52,338 bases of DNA from Pseudomonadota bacterium (lineage in GTDB: Bacteria > Desulfobacterota > Syntrophia > Syntrophales > UBA8958): positions 94,561-146,898 of the forward strand of contig JASGUC010000004.1 of assembly GCA_030057915.1 (NCBI GenBank), read 5' to 3'. Both the position numbers and the translations under genes were made by a program. Under the pieces are notes generated by a model. The model worked only from the letters and a program-made list of their open reading frames with translations, made no database searches and was not told the DNA's origin. Positions 26,161-35,743 of the stretch are shown in pieces (positions within the stretch are counted from its first letter, which is position 1; the number at the start of each line of letters is the position of its first letter).

Positions 26161-26807
26161 AATGGGGACTGCTGGGCGGGACATTCGATCCCATCCATAT
26201 CGGCCATCTGCGTTGCGCCGAGGAGATCCTGGAGATGTTCGATCTGAACCGAATCATCTTCGTCCCCGCTTCCCGGCCGCCTCACAAGATCGAAGGCGAG
26301 ATAACCTCGTTTTTACACCGGGAGCAAATGGTCCGGCTGGCCATAGAAAACAACCCGTCCTTCTCCTTTTCCGACGCGGAAAACAGAAAGGAAGGGAAAT
26401 CCTATTCCGTGGAGACCGTGGAATTCATCCTCAAGAGGTACCTGCGGAACCTGGAGTTGTACTTCATCGTCGGCCAGGACGCCTTCCATGCCATCACCAC
26501 CTGGAAGGACTGGGAAAAACTGCTGCAGTTGTGCAACTTCGTCGTCATGACCAGGCCGGGATATGAAAACAGGGGACTGGCGGGAATCCTGCCCCCGGAG
26601 TTTTCCTCCCGTTTTCGTTTCGAAGCCCGGGAAAACGGCTTCCAGGGGCCAACGGGCTACATGATCTATTTCCGGGAGGTCACCTTCCTGGACATATCCT
26701 CGAGCCGCATCCGGCAACGGGTCCGGGATGGGAAATCCGTCGCCTACCTGACCACGGACCCGGTGCGCCACTACATCATAAACAACGGTCTCTATCGCCG
26801 CCCCTAA
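26157..26807 (+). CDS. nadD: Nicotinate-nucleotide adenylyltransferase
   Basis: This is a 216-residue nucleotidyltransferase that converts nicotinate mononucleotide and ATP to deamido-NAD. The family motif [11 protein letters not shown] lies at residues 7-17 and the I-S-S-S-R-I-R motif near residue 180, both ATP-contacting. Its start overlaps the proA stop, so the two are co-translated. The usual downstream neighbour rsfS is absent; a repeat element follows 3 bp after the stop. Confidence 0.96.
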   Translation: MKWGLLGGTFDPIHIGHLRCAEEILEMFDLNRIIFVPASRPPHKIEGEITSFLHREQMVRLAIENNPSFSFSDAENRKEGKSYSVETVEFILKRYLRNLELYFIVGQDAFHAITTWKDWEKLLQLCNFVVMTRPGYENRGLAGILPPEFSSRFRFEARENGFQGPTGYMIYFREVTFLDISSSRIRQRVRDGKSVAYLTTDPVRHYIINNGLYRRP

Positions 26808-26810
26808 GGC

Positions 26811-26941
26811 GAGACCTTTGAAAAACGCCGCCGCCGACCTCCCGCCGTCATTTCGGCGGAAGACCAATGCCGTGTTTCCAATATGTTCTGTAAGCCGGCT
26901 TTGGTGGGGACCTCGGGAAAGCGTGGATTTTCAAGGCTCTC
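26811..26941 (+). repeat. Dispersed TIR-bearing repeat, copy 3 (131 bp)
   Basis: The left end is GAGACCTTTGAAAAAC and the right end, inverted, is GAGAGCCTTGAAAATC. The interior starts like the other copies (GCCGTCATTTCGGCGGAAG) but is then the most diverged. It lies between nadD and the DUF2845-like gene. Confidence 0.75.
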
Positions 26942-26976
26942 AAGGCGGCCACGGAAACGCAAGGAGGTCGAAGGCC

Positions 26977-27348
26977 ATGCAAGTCCTTATTTACGGTGTT
27001 CTGTCCCTACTCTTTTCCTTCGTGTTCCTGTTGTCTTCCCCTCTCGTTGGCCATGCCTTCCGTTGCGGCAGCGGCCTGGTGAGCGTGGGGGACTCCAAGG
27101 GCAAGGTGCTCATCGAGTGCGGCAAGCCCACCTTCAAGGAAAAGGTGGCGGAACGGGAGAGCCGCAGCACGTCCGCGGGGAAGAGCGCGAAAAAGAAAAG
27201 CGGCAAGACCACCAAAACCGTGGAGCAGTGGACTTACAACTGTGGGAAGAACGATTTCATCTATGTCCTGACCTTCGAGGGGGGAAAGCTCGTCCGGGAA
27301 GAAACGGATGGCCGGGGCCGCGGCGAATCGGAATGCCAGGGCCGCTGA
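26977..27348 (+). CDS. Small secreted DUF2845-like protein
   Basis: This is a 123-residue exported protein. It has a signal peptide (about 1-27, hydrophobic core then G-H-A-F), then F-R-C-G-S-G-L-V-S-V-G-D-S-K-G-K-V-L-I-E-C-G-K-P at the start of the mature part, the hallmark of DUF2845. A basic Lys/Ser-rich middle and the end W-T-Y-N-C-G-K-N-D-F-I-Y-V-L-T-F-E-G-G-K-L follow. Two or more Cys may form a disulfide. AAGGAGGT lies 8 bp before the ATG, so the longer upstream frame is not used. The fold resembles SmpA/BamE-like lipoproteins, but no function is known. Confidence 0.82.
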   Translation: MQVLIYGVLSLLFSFVFLLSSPLVGHAFRCGSGLVSVGDSKGKVLIECGKPTFKEKVAERESRSTSAGKSAKKKSGKTTKTVEQWTYNCGKNDFIYVLTFEGGKLVREETDGRGRGESECQGR

Positions 27349-27384
27349 CGGCGCCCGCGAAGAGGGGATCGGCGGGGATCGGAA

Positions 27385-28983
27385 TCAAAGTTCCTTTGCC
27401 TCCCTGTTTATCTTCAGCTTTCCCTCCTTGATCATGGCGCTCTTACTCGCCTCGATCCAGGTCTGAATCGCCTCGTTCCTTTTCAGGTGCAGGCAGGCCC
27501 TCCTTATCTGCTCCTTCCTGTCCGCCGGAATCTCACGCTCCGATGTTTCCCGTCCCCGAAGCTCGACGAGGAGATAGTCGCCCTCGATGGTGAATACCTC
27601 GTCTCCATAAGGTTTCGTCGGGGAGAGCAGAAACAGGGCCTTTGTCAACTGGCCGGACGAGCCGATCCGGGGGACCGGTCCGGTGGGGAGGAAGAATCCC
27701 GTTTCCTCGATCTTCAGTTTCATGCTCCGGCCGATATCCGTCAGTTTTTCCCCCTTCCGCAGGCGGGCCAGGGCGGCTTCCGCCTCCTGCCCGGCCAGAC
27801 GACGCCCCTCCGCGACGACATAGCGGTGCCGAAGCTCCTTTTCGATTTCCTTGAGTTCCGGGGTATAAGCGGGTTTCCTGGCCCCGGCCTTGATCAGGTA
27901 GTAGCCTCTATCCGAGGAGATTACCTTGCTGAGTTCATCCTTCTGGAGGGAGAAAACGGTCGGGCCGAAATCGGGGAGCCGCCGAAAGACTTCCGGGGGA
28001 TCCTTTTCGGTAAAGAACCCCGTCTCTCCCACCTTCAGTCCCCGGGCGGCGGCGTAGGCCTCGAAGTTTTCCTGTTGGTAGATCGTCTCCCGGGCCTGGC
28101 GGGCGGCCTCGAATGCCAGCTTCATGGCCTGGGCGCGCTTGATCTCGGCGATGATGCGGTCCCGAACCTCGGCGAGCGGCACGGCCTTGCCGCCCTTGGT
28201 CCACTGCTGCTTGCGGCTTTCGTAAAGATCGGCGATCTCTTCTTCCGTGGCCTTCGCCCTGCTCGTGAAGTCCTCCGGGGCAAAGAGCAGGTACTTGATC
28301 CGGATCTGTTCGGGGGTGCGAAAATCTCCCAGGTGCTCCTTCCGGTATCTCTCCAGCTCCGCCGTTCCGGCCTGGACCTGTCCGCTAAAATCACTGCCCC
28401 GGAACCGGATGAAGGCGAGATCGATCTTTTCGCTCTGGGCCTGGTAGAAGCTCAGGACCTCCTGATCGGAAACATGGATGCCGTCCTGAATCAGGTCCTC
28501 GACCTTCATGCCCAACAGCGACTTCCGCTGGTCGCTTTCAAAGTCTTCCGGGGCGATCTTGTTGTGTCGCAACATCTGTTGGTACAGGCGGGCGTCGAAG
28601 GCGCCGTCCCGCTGAAAGGCGGGGAGCATCGAGATAAAGGCCCGGATCTCGTCGTCCGTGACCGCGAGCTGGAGATCCTGGGCCTTTTTTGTCAAGACGG
28701 CCTGATAGATGAGCTTGTTGAAGGCCTGTTCCTTGAGGTTCAGGCCCTTCAGCATCTCTTCCGTCATTCGGCCTCCGAAGCGGCGGCTGTGCATGTCCAC
28801 AAGGCCTCGATACTCCTTTTCGTATTCCATGTAGGTGATGATTCTCCCGTCAACCGTGGCGATGGCCTCCGCCTTGTGCCGTCCGGACATGGAGCCGAAG
28901 TAGAAGATAAAGACGATGATGATAATGCCCAGGAGGACCTTCATGATCCAGTTGCGGGCATGTTTTCTCATCAGTTCAAGCAT
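27385..28983 (-). CDS. Membrane-anchored PpiD/SurA-like periplasmic chaperone
   Basis: This is a 532-residue protein. A short cytoplasmic tail and one transmembrane helix (about 14-31, KVLLGIIIIVFIFYFGS) are followed by a SurA-N/PpiD-type helical region (V-D-G-R-I-I-T-Y-M-E-Y, about 42-190) and parvulin-like segments around 225-390. The rotamase signature is poorly kept in the central domain, so chaperone activity may dominate over isomerase activity. PpiD helps newly exported proteins at the Sec exit. A CGAGGAAA ribosome-binding site precedes the ATG. The gene converges on the DUF2845-like gene with a 36-bp gap. Confidence 0.85.
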   Translation of the reverse strand: MLELMRKHARNWIMKVLLGIIIIVFIFYFGSMSGRHKAEAIATVDGRIITYMEYEKEYRGLVDMHSRRFGGRMTEEMLKGLNLKEQAFNKLIYQAVLTKKAQDLQLAVTDDEIRAFISMLPAFQRDGAFDARLYQQMLRHNKIAPEDFESDQRKSLLGMKVEDLIQDGIHVSDQEVLSFYQAQSEKIDLAFIRFRGSDFSGQVQAGTAELERYRKEHLGDFRTPEQIRIKYLLFAPEDFTSRAKATEEEIADLYESRKQQWTKGGKAVPLAEVRDRIIAEIKRAQAMKLAFEAARQARETIYQQENFEAYAAARGLKVGETGFFTEKDPPEVFRRLPDFGPTVFSLQKDELSKVISSDRGYYLIKAGARKPAYTPELKEIEKELRHRYVVAEGRRLAGQEAEAALARLRKGEKLTDIGRSMKLKIEETGFFLPTGPVPRIGSSGQLTKALFLLSPTKPYGDEVFTIEGDYLLVELRGRETSEREIPADRKEQIRRACLHLKRNEAIQTWIEASKSAMIKEGKLKINREAKEL

Positions 28984-29021
28984 GGGTTTCCTCGTTGCGT
29001 GTTTTTTGAGGCGTTATGGTT

Positions 29022-29027
29022 ATTATA
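29022..29027 (-). promoter_or_regulatory. Candidate -10 box for the PpiD-like gene
   Basis: TATAAT on the minus strand, 39 bp upstream of the ATG. No convincing -35 box was found at 16-18 bp. It lies in the divergent gap with mreB, which also holds a 14-bp palindrome CCTTTTTAAAAAGG. Confidence 0.35.
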
Positions 29028-29064
29028 GTCCCGATCAAAATGCAATCACCTTTTTAAAAAGGCA

Positions 29065-29094
29065 TTGCTTTAGGTGGGGCAAATAGGCTATAGG
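29065..29094 (+). promoter_or_regulatory. Candidate promoter for mreB
   Basis: TTGCTT, 18 bp, TATAGG. The predicted start is near 29101, about 64 bp before the mreB start codon. The boxes are of moderate quality. Confidence 0.4.
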
Positions 29095-29131
29095 ATTACG
29101 CCCATGCTCATTTTACAAAGCGTAACTATAA

Positions 29132-30202
<1,071 letters not shown>

Positions 30203-30299
30203 CGTCCGGGTAGGCCGCCAGGCTGCCGCCGACGGATCGCCGCCGTTCCGGCAGGGGCTTCATCCATCGATCCGCCTCATCCTTGGCACATACAATTAT

Positions 30300-30428
30300 G
30301 AGGCCTTTGAAAATCGACAATTTCCTGCCGCCCCAGCATGACCCAGGCCCGAGGATGCCTTGAAAACAAAGCATTTCGGCTTCCGCCGGCATGACGACGA
30401 CTCGGAAACGGGGTTTTTCAAAGGTTTC
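30300..30428 (-). repeat. Dispersed TIR-bearing repeat, copy 4 (129 bp)
   Basis: The ends are GAGGCCTTTGAAAATC and, inverted, GAAACCTTTGAAAAACC. Its minus strand aligns along nearly its whole length with the copy at 51965-52095 (GTCATGCCGGCGGAAGC, ATGCTTTGTTTTC, GGGGCGGC). It lies between mreB and mreC. The flanks 30203-30299 and 30429-30560 hold no gene or clear signal. Confidence 0.9.
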
Positions 30429-30560
30429 GATATCCGTATCGCCCGAGCGGCTGCGAGCGGGCGGCCGCGGGAACCCTGTTCCCTCCGACCATGACCTTGA
30501 CCGACGGTCGCCCCGGCCGGCCGCGCCGGCTCGGCATGCGGGCCGGGAGTTTCCAAAAAG

Positions 30561-31388
30561 ATGCTGATCCCGAAGAAATACCAGTTCGTCATCGTCATCG
30601 TCGCCGCCATCGCTGTTTCCGTCGTCATACTCGTCATCGGCGCGAAAGGGGCCTATGATACCGCTCTGCCGAGAAAAATCATCCTCGATGTGGCGGCGCC
30701 GATGGAGAGCATCCTCCGGGCGCCGTTGGATGGAATCGCCGAGATCTGGTCCCGATACCTGTTTTTGGTGGGCACGGGCGAGGAAAACCGGCGGCTGAAG
30801 AAGGAAAACGACCAGTTGAAGAACCAGTTGCTCCAATACCAGGAGGGCTATCTGGAAGGGGTGCGGCTGCAAAAGCTCCTCGCCCTGAAGGAACGGAGCG
30901 AATACGAATCCGTGCCGGCGCGAATCATCGGCATCGACCAGAAATCGCTGCTCAAGACGATCCTCATCAACAGAGGTTCCGCGCACGGCATCCGGAAAGG
31001 CCTCCCCGTAATCAACGAACAGGGGATTCTGGGGAGGATCGTCGAGACCTCCTGGCACGTATCGCGGGTTCTCCTGATCAGCGACGGGAACAGCAATGTT
31101 GACGCGGCGATCCAGGGCAGCCGGGCGCAGGGCATCTTGCAGGGAACGGGGGCGGGGCGCTGCGCGTTGAAGTACATAGCCAAAACGGAAGAGGTTAAAG
31201 AAGGAGACATGGTCGTTTCATCGGGGATGACGGAGATCTTCCCCAAGGGATTGCTCTTGGGAAGCGTCATCAGGGCGGACAAGAAGGCGGCCGGGCTGTT
31301 TCAGACCATCGAGGTGGCCCCGGCGGTGGACTTCTCCAGGATGGAAGAGGCGCTGGTGCTGGTGGTTCCCGAGGTTAGGAAGAAATGA
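30561..31388 (+). CDS. mreC: Rod-shape-determining protein MreC
   Basis: This is a 275-residue bitopic protein. A transmembrane helix (about 8-27) is followed by a coiled coil (about 72-105, E-E-N-R-R-L-K-K-E-N-D-Q-L-K-N-Q) and the periplasmic MreC beta-barrel pair (I-N-R-G-S-A-H-G-I-R-K-G-L-P-V near 140; G-D-M-V-V-S-S-G near 222). MreC links MreB filaments to PBP2 and RodA. The ribosome-binding site at the chosen ATG is weak. It overlaps mreD in ATGA. Confidence 0.95.
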   Translation: MLIPKKYQFVIVIVAAIAVSVVILVIGAKGAYDTALPRKIILDVAAPMESILRAPLDGIAEIWSRYLFLVGTGEENRRLKKENDQLKNQLLQYQEGYLEGVRLQKLLALKERSEYESVPARIIGIDQKSLLKTILINRGSAHGIRKGLPVINEQGILGRIVETSWHVSRVLLISDGNSNVDAAIQGSRAQGILQGTGAGRCALKYIAKTEEVKEGDMVVSSGMTEIFPKGLLLGSVIRADKKAAGLFQTIEVAPAVDFSRMEEALVLVVPEVRKK

Positions 31389-31894
31389 TCTTCTTCCTGG
31401 CCGTGCCCTGGTTTTCGATGCTCTTGGTGGCATTCCAGCACGCGGTGTTGGGGGCGTTGTTCTTCCACTCCTTCGCCGTCGAGGTATCGCTGGTCCTGGT
31501 CGTTTTCGCGGGGTTGCGGATGAGGGCCCTTCAGGGCGCCATGCTGGCTTTGATCCTCGGCTTGATGATGGATTGCATTAGCGGGTCCGGGTCCGGGTCC
31601 TATGCCCTTGTATATGCCATCGTGCTCCTGATGGCTTATCTCGTCTCCACCCATGTCTATGTGGAAAACGCCCCCTTCTTGATTTTCCTCACCCTGGTTT
31701 GCGGTCTTGTGGAAGGGTTGTCGCTCCTGGCCCTGAATCGGATGCTCTACGGCACGAATGTCTTTTATGACCTGGCGCGCTTCTTCCTTCCCCAATTGGC
31801 GCTGGTTAGCGCGCTCAGCCCGTTCCTGTTCAAGGTATTCCACCGTATGGGTTGGCTTCATGATGGATATGTCCGGTCGTTTGAGCGGCCATGA
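31385..31894 (+). CDS. mreD: Rod-shape-determining membrane protein MreD
   Basis: This is a 169-residue integral membrane protein with about five hydrophobic helices and the conserved G-L-M-M-D segment near residue 60, fitting MreD. It overlaps mreC by 4 bp, and the next gene (PBP2) starts inside its last 35 bp. The identity rests on topology and operon position. Confidence 0.88.
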   Translation: MIFFLAVPWFSMLLVAFQHAVLGALFFHSFAVEVSLVLVVFAGLRMRALQGAMLALILGLMMDCISGSGSGSYALVYAIVLLMAYLVSTHVYVENAPFLIFLTLVCGLVEGLSLLALNRMLYGTNVFYDLARFFLPQLALVSALSPFLFKVFHRMGWLHDGYVRSFERP

Positions 31895-33830
31895 CGCCTC
31901 CGACTACCGGGCGCGATTCCGGCGGCTCTTCGCCCTGGTATTGATTGCCTTTGTCGTTCTGATCGTCAGGATGGCCTATCTGCAGTTGATCAGGGGCGAC
32001 GAATACAAAATGCGTTCCGAAAACAACAGCGTCCGCCTCCGCAAGCTCAAGCCCTTCCGGGGATTGATCATGGACTCGCGGCGCCGGGTGCTGGCGGACA
32101 ATCAGCCCGCCTTCGACCTGATTTATGTGCCGAGCCGGATCACGGACATTCGTCAGATTGCCGATGCCGTGGCCGGCGTCTATGCGAAGCGGGGGCTGAA
32201 CCTGTCGGGGGATTTGCCGCCCCTGGGGAAAACCAAGCCTTTCGTTCCGGTCCGACTGGAAAGAAACATCTCCCTGGAAAAGACCGCCCTAGTGGAAGCC
32301 CACGCCCTCGATCTGCCGGGGGTGGTGGTGGAGGTGGCGCCGGTGAGAAGATACCTTGGCGGCGATGTCATCTCCCACGTCATCGGTTATACCGGCGAGA
32401 TCAGCAGGGAGGAGTTGGAGGAACGGGAAAGCGACGAGATCGGCCCGGGAGACATCATCGGCAAGGCCGGATTGGAGAAGCTCCTGGACCCCTATCTCGC
32501 CGGAAGGCCCGGGGCCGAGCAGGTGGAGGTGAATGTCACCGGTCGGGTGATCAAATCCCTGGGAAGCGTGGCGCCGGTTTCCGGATTGAATGCGGTATTG
32601 ACCATAGATTTCGATCTGCAGACCGTGGCGGCGAATGCCCTGGAGGGGAGAGCCGGGGCGGTGGTGGTCCTGGACGCCCGGGACGGCTCGGTCCTGGCCC
32701 TGGTCAGTTCGCCGTCCTTCGATCCCAACCTGTTCCACGGCGGCATTTCGCAACGGGATTGGGACAAGCTGGCCCGGGATCCCCGGCACCCCATGGAAAA
32801 CCGGGCCGTATCCGGACAGTATCCCCCCGGATCGACATACAAGATAGTGACCGCGGCGGCAGCCCTCTCGGAAGGCTTGGTCGCGCCGGAGACGCGCTTC
32901 TACTGCAACGGTTCCTTTACCCTCGGGAATCGATCATACCGCTGCTGGCAGCGTCATGGCCATGGCTGGGTGAGCCTGCATCGGGCCCTCGTCGAATCCT
33001 GCGACGTCTATTTCTACAATCTCGGCAAGGCCCTCGGCGTGGATAAACTGGCCGAATACGCCCGTTCTTTCGGCTTCGGGGTCCGCACCGGCATCGATTT
33101 GCCCCGGGAAAAGCCAGGACTGGTGCCCACCAGGGAATGGAAATCGATAAAACTCAAAGAACCGTGGCAGCCCGGGGAAAACATCCCCATATCCATCGGT
33201 CAGGGCTTCGATCTGGCAACGCCTCTCCAGCTTGCCAACGCCTATGCCGCCGTGGCCAATGGCGGCATCCTCTGGCGTCCCCGCCTCGTGAGGCAGATCG
33301 AGGAGGCGGACGGGAGGGTCGTCAAACAATTCCCCCCGCAGCAGATAGGCGTCTTGTCGCTGTCGGCGCCGCATCTGGAGATGATCAGGCGGGGGCTCTG
33401 GGGGGTGGTCAACGAACCGGGGGGCACCGGCGGAGCCCTACGCCGTCCGGAGGGGGACGTGGCCGGCAAAACCGGCACCGCCCAAGTCGTTGGAATGCCT
33501 CGGGATGAACGGGCGCAGCGGGCGAGGATTCTTTCCGACCGCTTCCGGGATCACGCCTTGTTCGCCTGTTTTGCCCCATACCGACAACCGGAGATCGCCG
33601 TGGCTGTCGTCGTGGAAAATGCAGGTCACGGCGGCGCGGTGGCCGCTCCCGTTGCCCGGAAGATAATCGACGCCTATTTCCAGTTCAAAAGGGAGCGAGA
33701 GACGCCGCGGATTGCCCCGGCGGCGCCCGCCGCGGGGCGCGATGGAGGGAAAAGACAGCCCGCTGAGGGCCAACGGGAGACAGCCCGGGAAGACGGGGAG
33801 GGGGAGGGGGAGGGGGAGGATGAGGATTGA
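31860..33830 (+). CDS. mrdA: Penicillin-binding protein 2 (elongation transpeptidase)
   Basis: This is a transpeptidase of about 656 residues. One N-terminal transmembrane helix (about 22-42) precedes the PBP dimerisation/pedestal domain and the penicillin-binding domain, with S-T-Y-K (Ser about 325), S-C-D (about 380) and K-T-G-T-A (about 537). It cross-links peptidoglycan for rod growth together with RodA. Starts at 31860, 31863 and 31869 are all possible; none has a strong ribosome-binding site, which fits coupling to mreD. The C-terminus is an unusual disordered tail ending in alternating Gly-Glu and Asp, encoded by a tandem GGGGGA repeat (about 33795-33822). Confidence 0.95.
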   Translation: MMDMSGRLSGHDASDYRARFRRLFALVLIAFVVLIVRMAYLQLIRGDEYKMRSENNSVRLRKLKPFRGLIMDSRRRVLADNQPAFDLIYVPSRITDIRQIADAVAGVYAKRGLNLSGDLPPLGKTKPFVPVRLERNISLEKTALVEAHALDLPGVVVEVAPVRRYLGGDVISHVIGYTGEISREELEERESDEIGPGDIIGKAGLEKLLDPYLAGRPGAEQVEVNVTGRVIKSLGSVAPVSGLNAVLTIDFDLQTVAANALEGRAGAVVVLDARDGSVLALVSSPSFDPNLFHGGISQRDWDKLARDPRHPMENRAVSGQYPPGSTYKIVTAAAALSEGLVAPETRFYCNGSFTLGNRSYRCWQRHGHGWVSLHRALVESCDVYFYNLGKALGVDKLAEYARSFGFGVRTGIDLPREKPGLVPTREWKSIKLKEPWQPGENIPISIGQGFDLATPLQLANAYAAVANGGILWRPRLVRQIEEADGRVVKQFPPQQIGVLSLSAPHLEMIRRGLWGVVNEPGGTGGALRRPEGDVAGKTGTAQVVGMPRDERAQRARILSDRFRDHALFACFAPYRQPEIAVAVVVENAGHGGAVAAPVARKIIDAYFQFKRERETPRIAPAAPAAGRDGGKRQPAEGQRETAREDGEGEGEGEDED

Positions 33831-33975
33831 AGACGTGGCCGCGGTTCTTCGCCGACAGGACGGGACGAGATGAAACCTTCATGACGGCGTCCGACAAAAA
33901 GCGGCATGAAAATGCATGATCTCTCTTAGATTTTTCCTCTGGCAATTATTACAATAACATCGAGGTGCATTTCAG

Positions 33976-35085
33976 GTGAAATTCAATAAACAGTGGCTGC
34001 TGAGCTTCGACTGGGCGCTCCTCGTCATCGCCCTCGCCGTTTGCGCCATCGGCGTTATGAACATCTACAGCGCCGGCCTCACCCTGACGTCCGCCAGGCT
34101 CCCCCTCTATATCAAGCAGATCCAGTGGATACTCATCGGCCTTCTTTTCATGGCCCTCATCATCACCATCGATTACCGGCTGTTGAGTCAATATGCATAC
34201 TTTCTCCACGGTTTTGCCATCCTGCTTCTGGTTTTCGTGAGCTTTTACGGATATGCGACCCATGGATCCCAACGCTGGATCGCCCTGGGCGGCTTTACCT
34301 TTCAGCCCTCGGAACTGATCAAGCTTACCCTGATTCTCTCCCTGACCCGGTATTTCAGCGTCCATGGCGTCAATGGCGCTCTTTACGGACTCAAGGACCT
34401 GTTGACGCCGTTGGCGATCGTCCTGGCGCCTTTTGCCTTCATCGTCCGCCAGCCCGACCTGGGCACGGCCTTGATGCTGCTGATCATCTTTTTGTCCATG
34501 ATCCTCTTTGTGGGCGTCCGGATCAAGGATCTGCTCATCAGCGGCGTCACCGGCCTCCTCATGGCCCCCGTGGCCTGGTATTTTCTCAAGGATTATCAAA
34601 AGGATCGGATCTTGACCTTTTTCGATCCGGAACGCGATCCCCTCGGCGCCGGCTATCACATCATCCAATCCATGATTGCCGTCGGCTCCGGAGGGCTGCT
34701 GGGCAAGGGTTACCTGAAGGGGACTCAGACCCAGTTGAAATTCCTCCCGGAACAGCAAACGGATTTTGTATTTTCCGTCTTTGCCGAGGAATGGGGCTTT
34801 GCCGGGGGCATGGTCCTGGCGATCCTCTTCCTCTTCCTCGTTCTGTGGGGCCTCAAGATTGCCCGGAACGCCCGAGATCTTCCGGGGACCCTCATAGCTT
34901 ACGGGATTACGATCATGCTTTTTTGGGGGATCTTCATCAATATCGGGATGGTTTTGGGTATTCTGCCCGTAGTGGGGATCCCGCTGCCTTTTTTGAGTTA
35001 CGGGGGATCCTCCGTCGTCGTCCTTATGATGTCCATGGGGTTGCTGATAAATATCAGCATGCGGCGATTCATCCTGCTGCCCTGA
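33976..35085 (+). CDS. rodA: SEDS peptidoglycan glycosyltransferase RodA
   Basis: This is a 369-residue polytopic membrane protein of the SEDS family that polymerises lipid II into glycan strands with PBP2. Features include G-S-Q-R-W-I near residue 97, F-Q-P-S-E-L-I-K near 108, R-Q-P-D-L-G-T-A near 157 (with the essential Asp), and the end G-I-P-L-P-F-L-S-Y-G-G-S-S. It uses a GTG start with a GAGG box about 10 bp upstream. A 145-bp gap after PBP2 has a TACAAT box (about 33949) that might be a minor promoter. Confidence 0.97.
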   Translation: MKFNKQWLLSFDWALLVIALAVCAIGVMNIYSAGLTLTSARLPLYIKQIQWILIGLLFMALIITIDYRLLSQYAYFLHGFAILLLVFVSFYGYATHGSQRWIALGGFTFQPSELIKLTLILSLTRYFSVHGVNGALYGLKDLLTPLAIVLAPFAFIVRQPDLGTALMLLIIFLSMILFVGVRIKDLLISGVTGLLMAPVAWYFLKDYQKDRILTFFDPERDPLGAGYHIIQSMIAVGSGGLLGKGYLKGTQTQLKFLPEQQTDFVFSVFAEEWGFAGGMVLAILFLFLVLWGLKIARNARDLPGTLIAYGITIMLFWGIFINIGMVLGILPVVGIPLPFLSYGGSSVVVLMMSMGLLINISMRRFILLP

Positions 35086-35113
35086 CCCCGGTCGCCCTTC
35101 GGCCAAAAAAAGC

Positions 35114-35142
35114 TTGACAAGCAAAACGACTTATGATTAGTA
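35114..35142 (+). promoter_or_regulatory. Promoter of the ATP synthase operon
   Basis: A consensus TTGACA, 17 bp, TTAGTA. The predicted start is near 35149, giving a leader of about 165 nt that contains a small ORF and a terminator-like hairpin before the first atp gene. Confidence 0.6.
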
Positions 35143-35173
35143 AGCCGCGCTTTTGGCAAGGGAGGTTCGGGTT

Positions 35174-35239
35174 TTGTATTTATTTGTACATGACCGCGTT
35201 TTTGGTGTAGTCGGGTTCGTTGTAGAAACTGAAGATTGA
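35174..35239 (+). CDS. Possible 21-codon leader ORF upstream of atp operon
   Basis: A TTG start with GGGAGG 8 bp upstream encodes a short Val/Phe-rich peptide (M-Y-L-F-V-H-D-R-V-F...; six Val in 21 residues). It ends 8 bp before a hairpin with a T run. It resembles the layout of a translated attenuator leader, but it could be chance. Confidence 0.3.
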   Translation: MYLFVHDRVFGVVGFVVETED

Positions 35240-35247
35240 CGAAGATA

Positions 35248-35286
35248 CCGGGTGGAAGAGCATCCCTCTGCATCCGGTTTTTTTTT
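35248..35286 (+). terminator. Terminator-like hairpin in the atp leader
   Basis: The outer stem CCGGGTG/CATCCGG (one G-U pair) encloses an inner AGAG/CTCT stem and is followed directly by nine T. It lies between the predicted promoter and the first ATP synthase gene, so it would attenuate the operon unless read through. It may instead terminate a short RNA. Confidence 0.6.
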
Positions 35287-35314
35287 GAAACAGCCATGAT
35301 CGAGAGGTAAAAAA

Positions 35315-35743
35315 GTGGTCGATATAAATCATACCCTTATTTATCAGATGGCCAACTTTCTGGTCCTGATCGTCATCCTGAACTATCTGCTGTATAAACC
35401 CATTCTCTCCATCCTCGACAAGAGGAAGGCGCGTCTCGTGGAGTCGGAGGAGGAAATCAAGCGCCTCAATCTGACCGTCGAACAGAAGGCGGCGGAGTAT
35501 GAAGAGAAGCTCCGCCAGGCCAAACAGGCGGCCCTGGATAAAAAAAGCGAGATTCTCAAGGAAGCCGCGGACGCCGCCAAGACCATCATCGACGAGAAAC
35601 GCGGCAAGATTCCGGCGATGCTGGCGGAATTTCAAGGCCGGGTGAGCCGGGAGGTGGAAGGCGCCAGGCAGGTCCTGAAGAATCAATCCCAGAAAATATC
35701 GGCGGAGATCGCTGAAAAGGTATTGGGAAGGAGTCTCCAATGA
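35315..35743 (+). CDS. atpX: ATP synthase F0 subunit b'
   Basis: This is a 142-residue b-type stator subunit with one N-terminal transmembrane helix (about 11-28, MANFLVLIVILNYLLYKP) and a long charged amphipathic helix. It has the short form typical of b', paired with the longer b encoded next. The b/b' heterodimer forms the peripheral stalk. A GTG start is used, with GAGAGG upstream. The gene overlaps atpF in ATGA. Confidence 0.88.
   Translation: MVDINHTLIYQMANFLVLIVILNYLLYKPILSILDKRKARLVESEEEIKRLNLTVEQKAAEYEEKLRQAKQAALDKKSEILKEAADAAKTIIDEKRGKIPAMLAEFQGRVSREVEGARQVLKNQSQKISAEIAEKVLGRSLQ

Noticed and set aside
27487..29028. 513-codon plus-strand frame opposite the PpiD-like gene
   Set aside because: The minus strand encodes a recognisable membrane-anchored chaperone with a good ribosome-binding site; the plus frame is a high-GC shadow.
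35180..35740. Long minus-strand frame opposite atpX
   Set aside because: It is the antisense shadow of a clear b' subunit gene and of the atp leader; codon pattern and homology support the plus strand.
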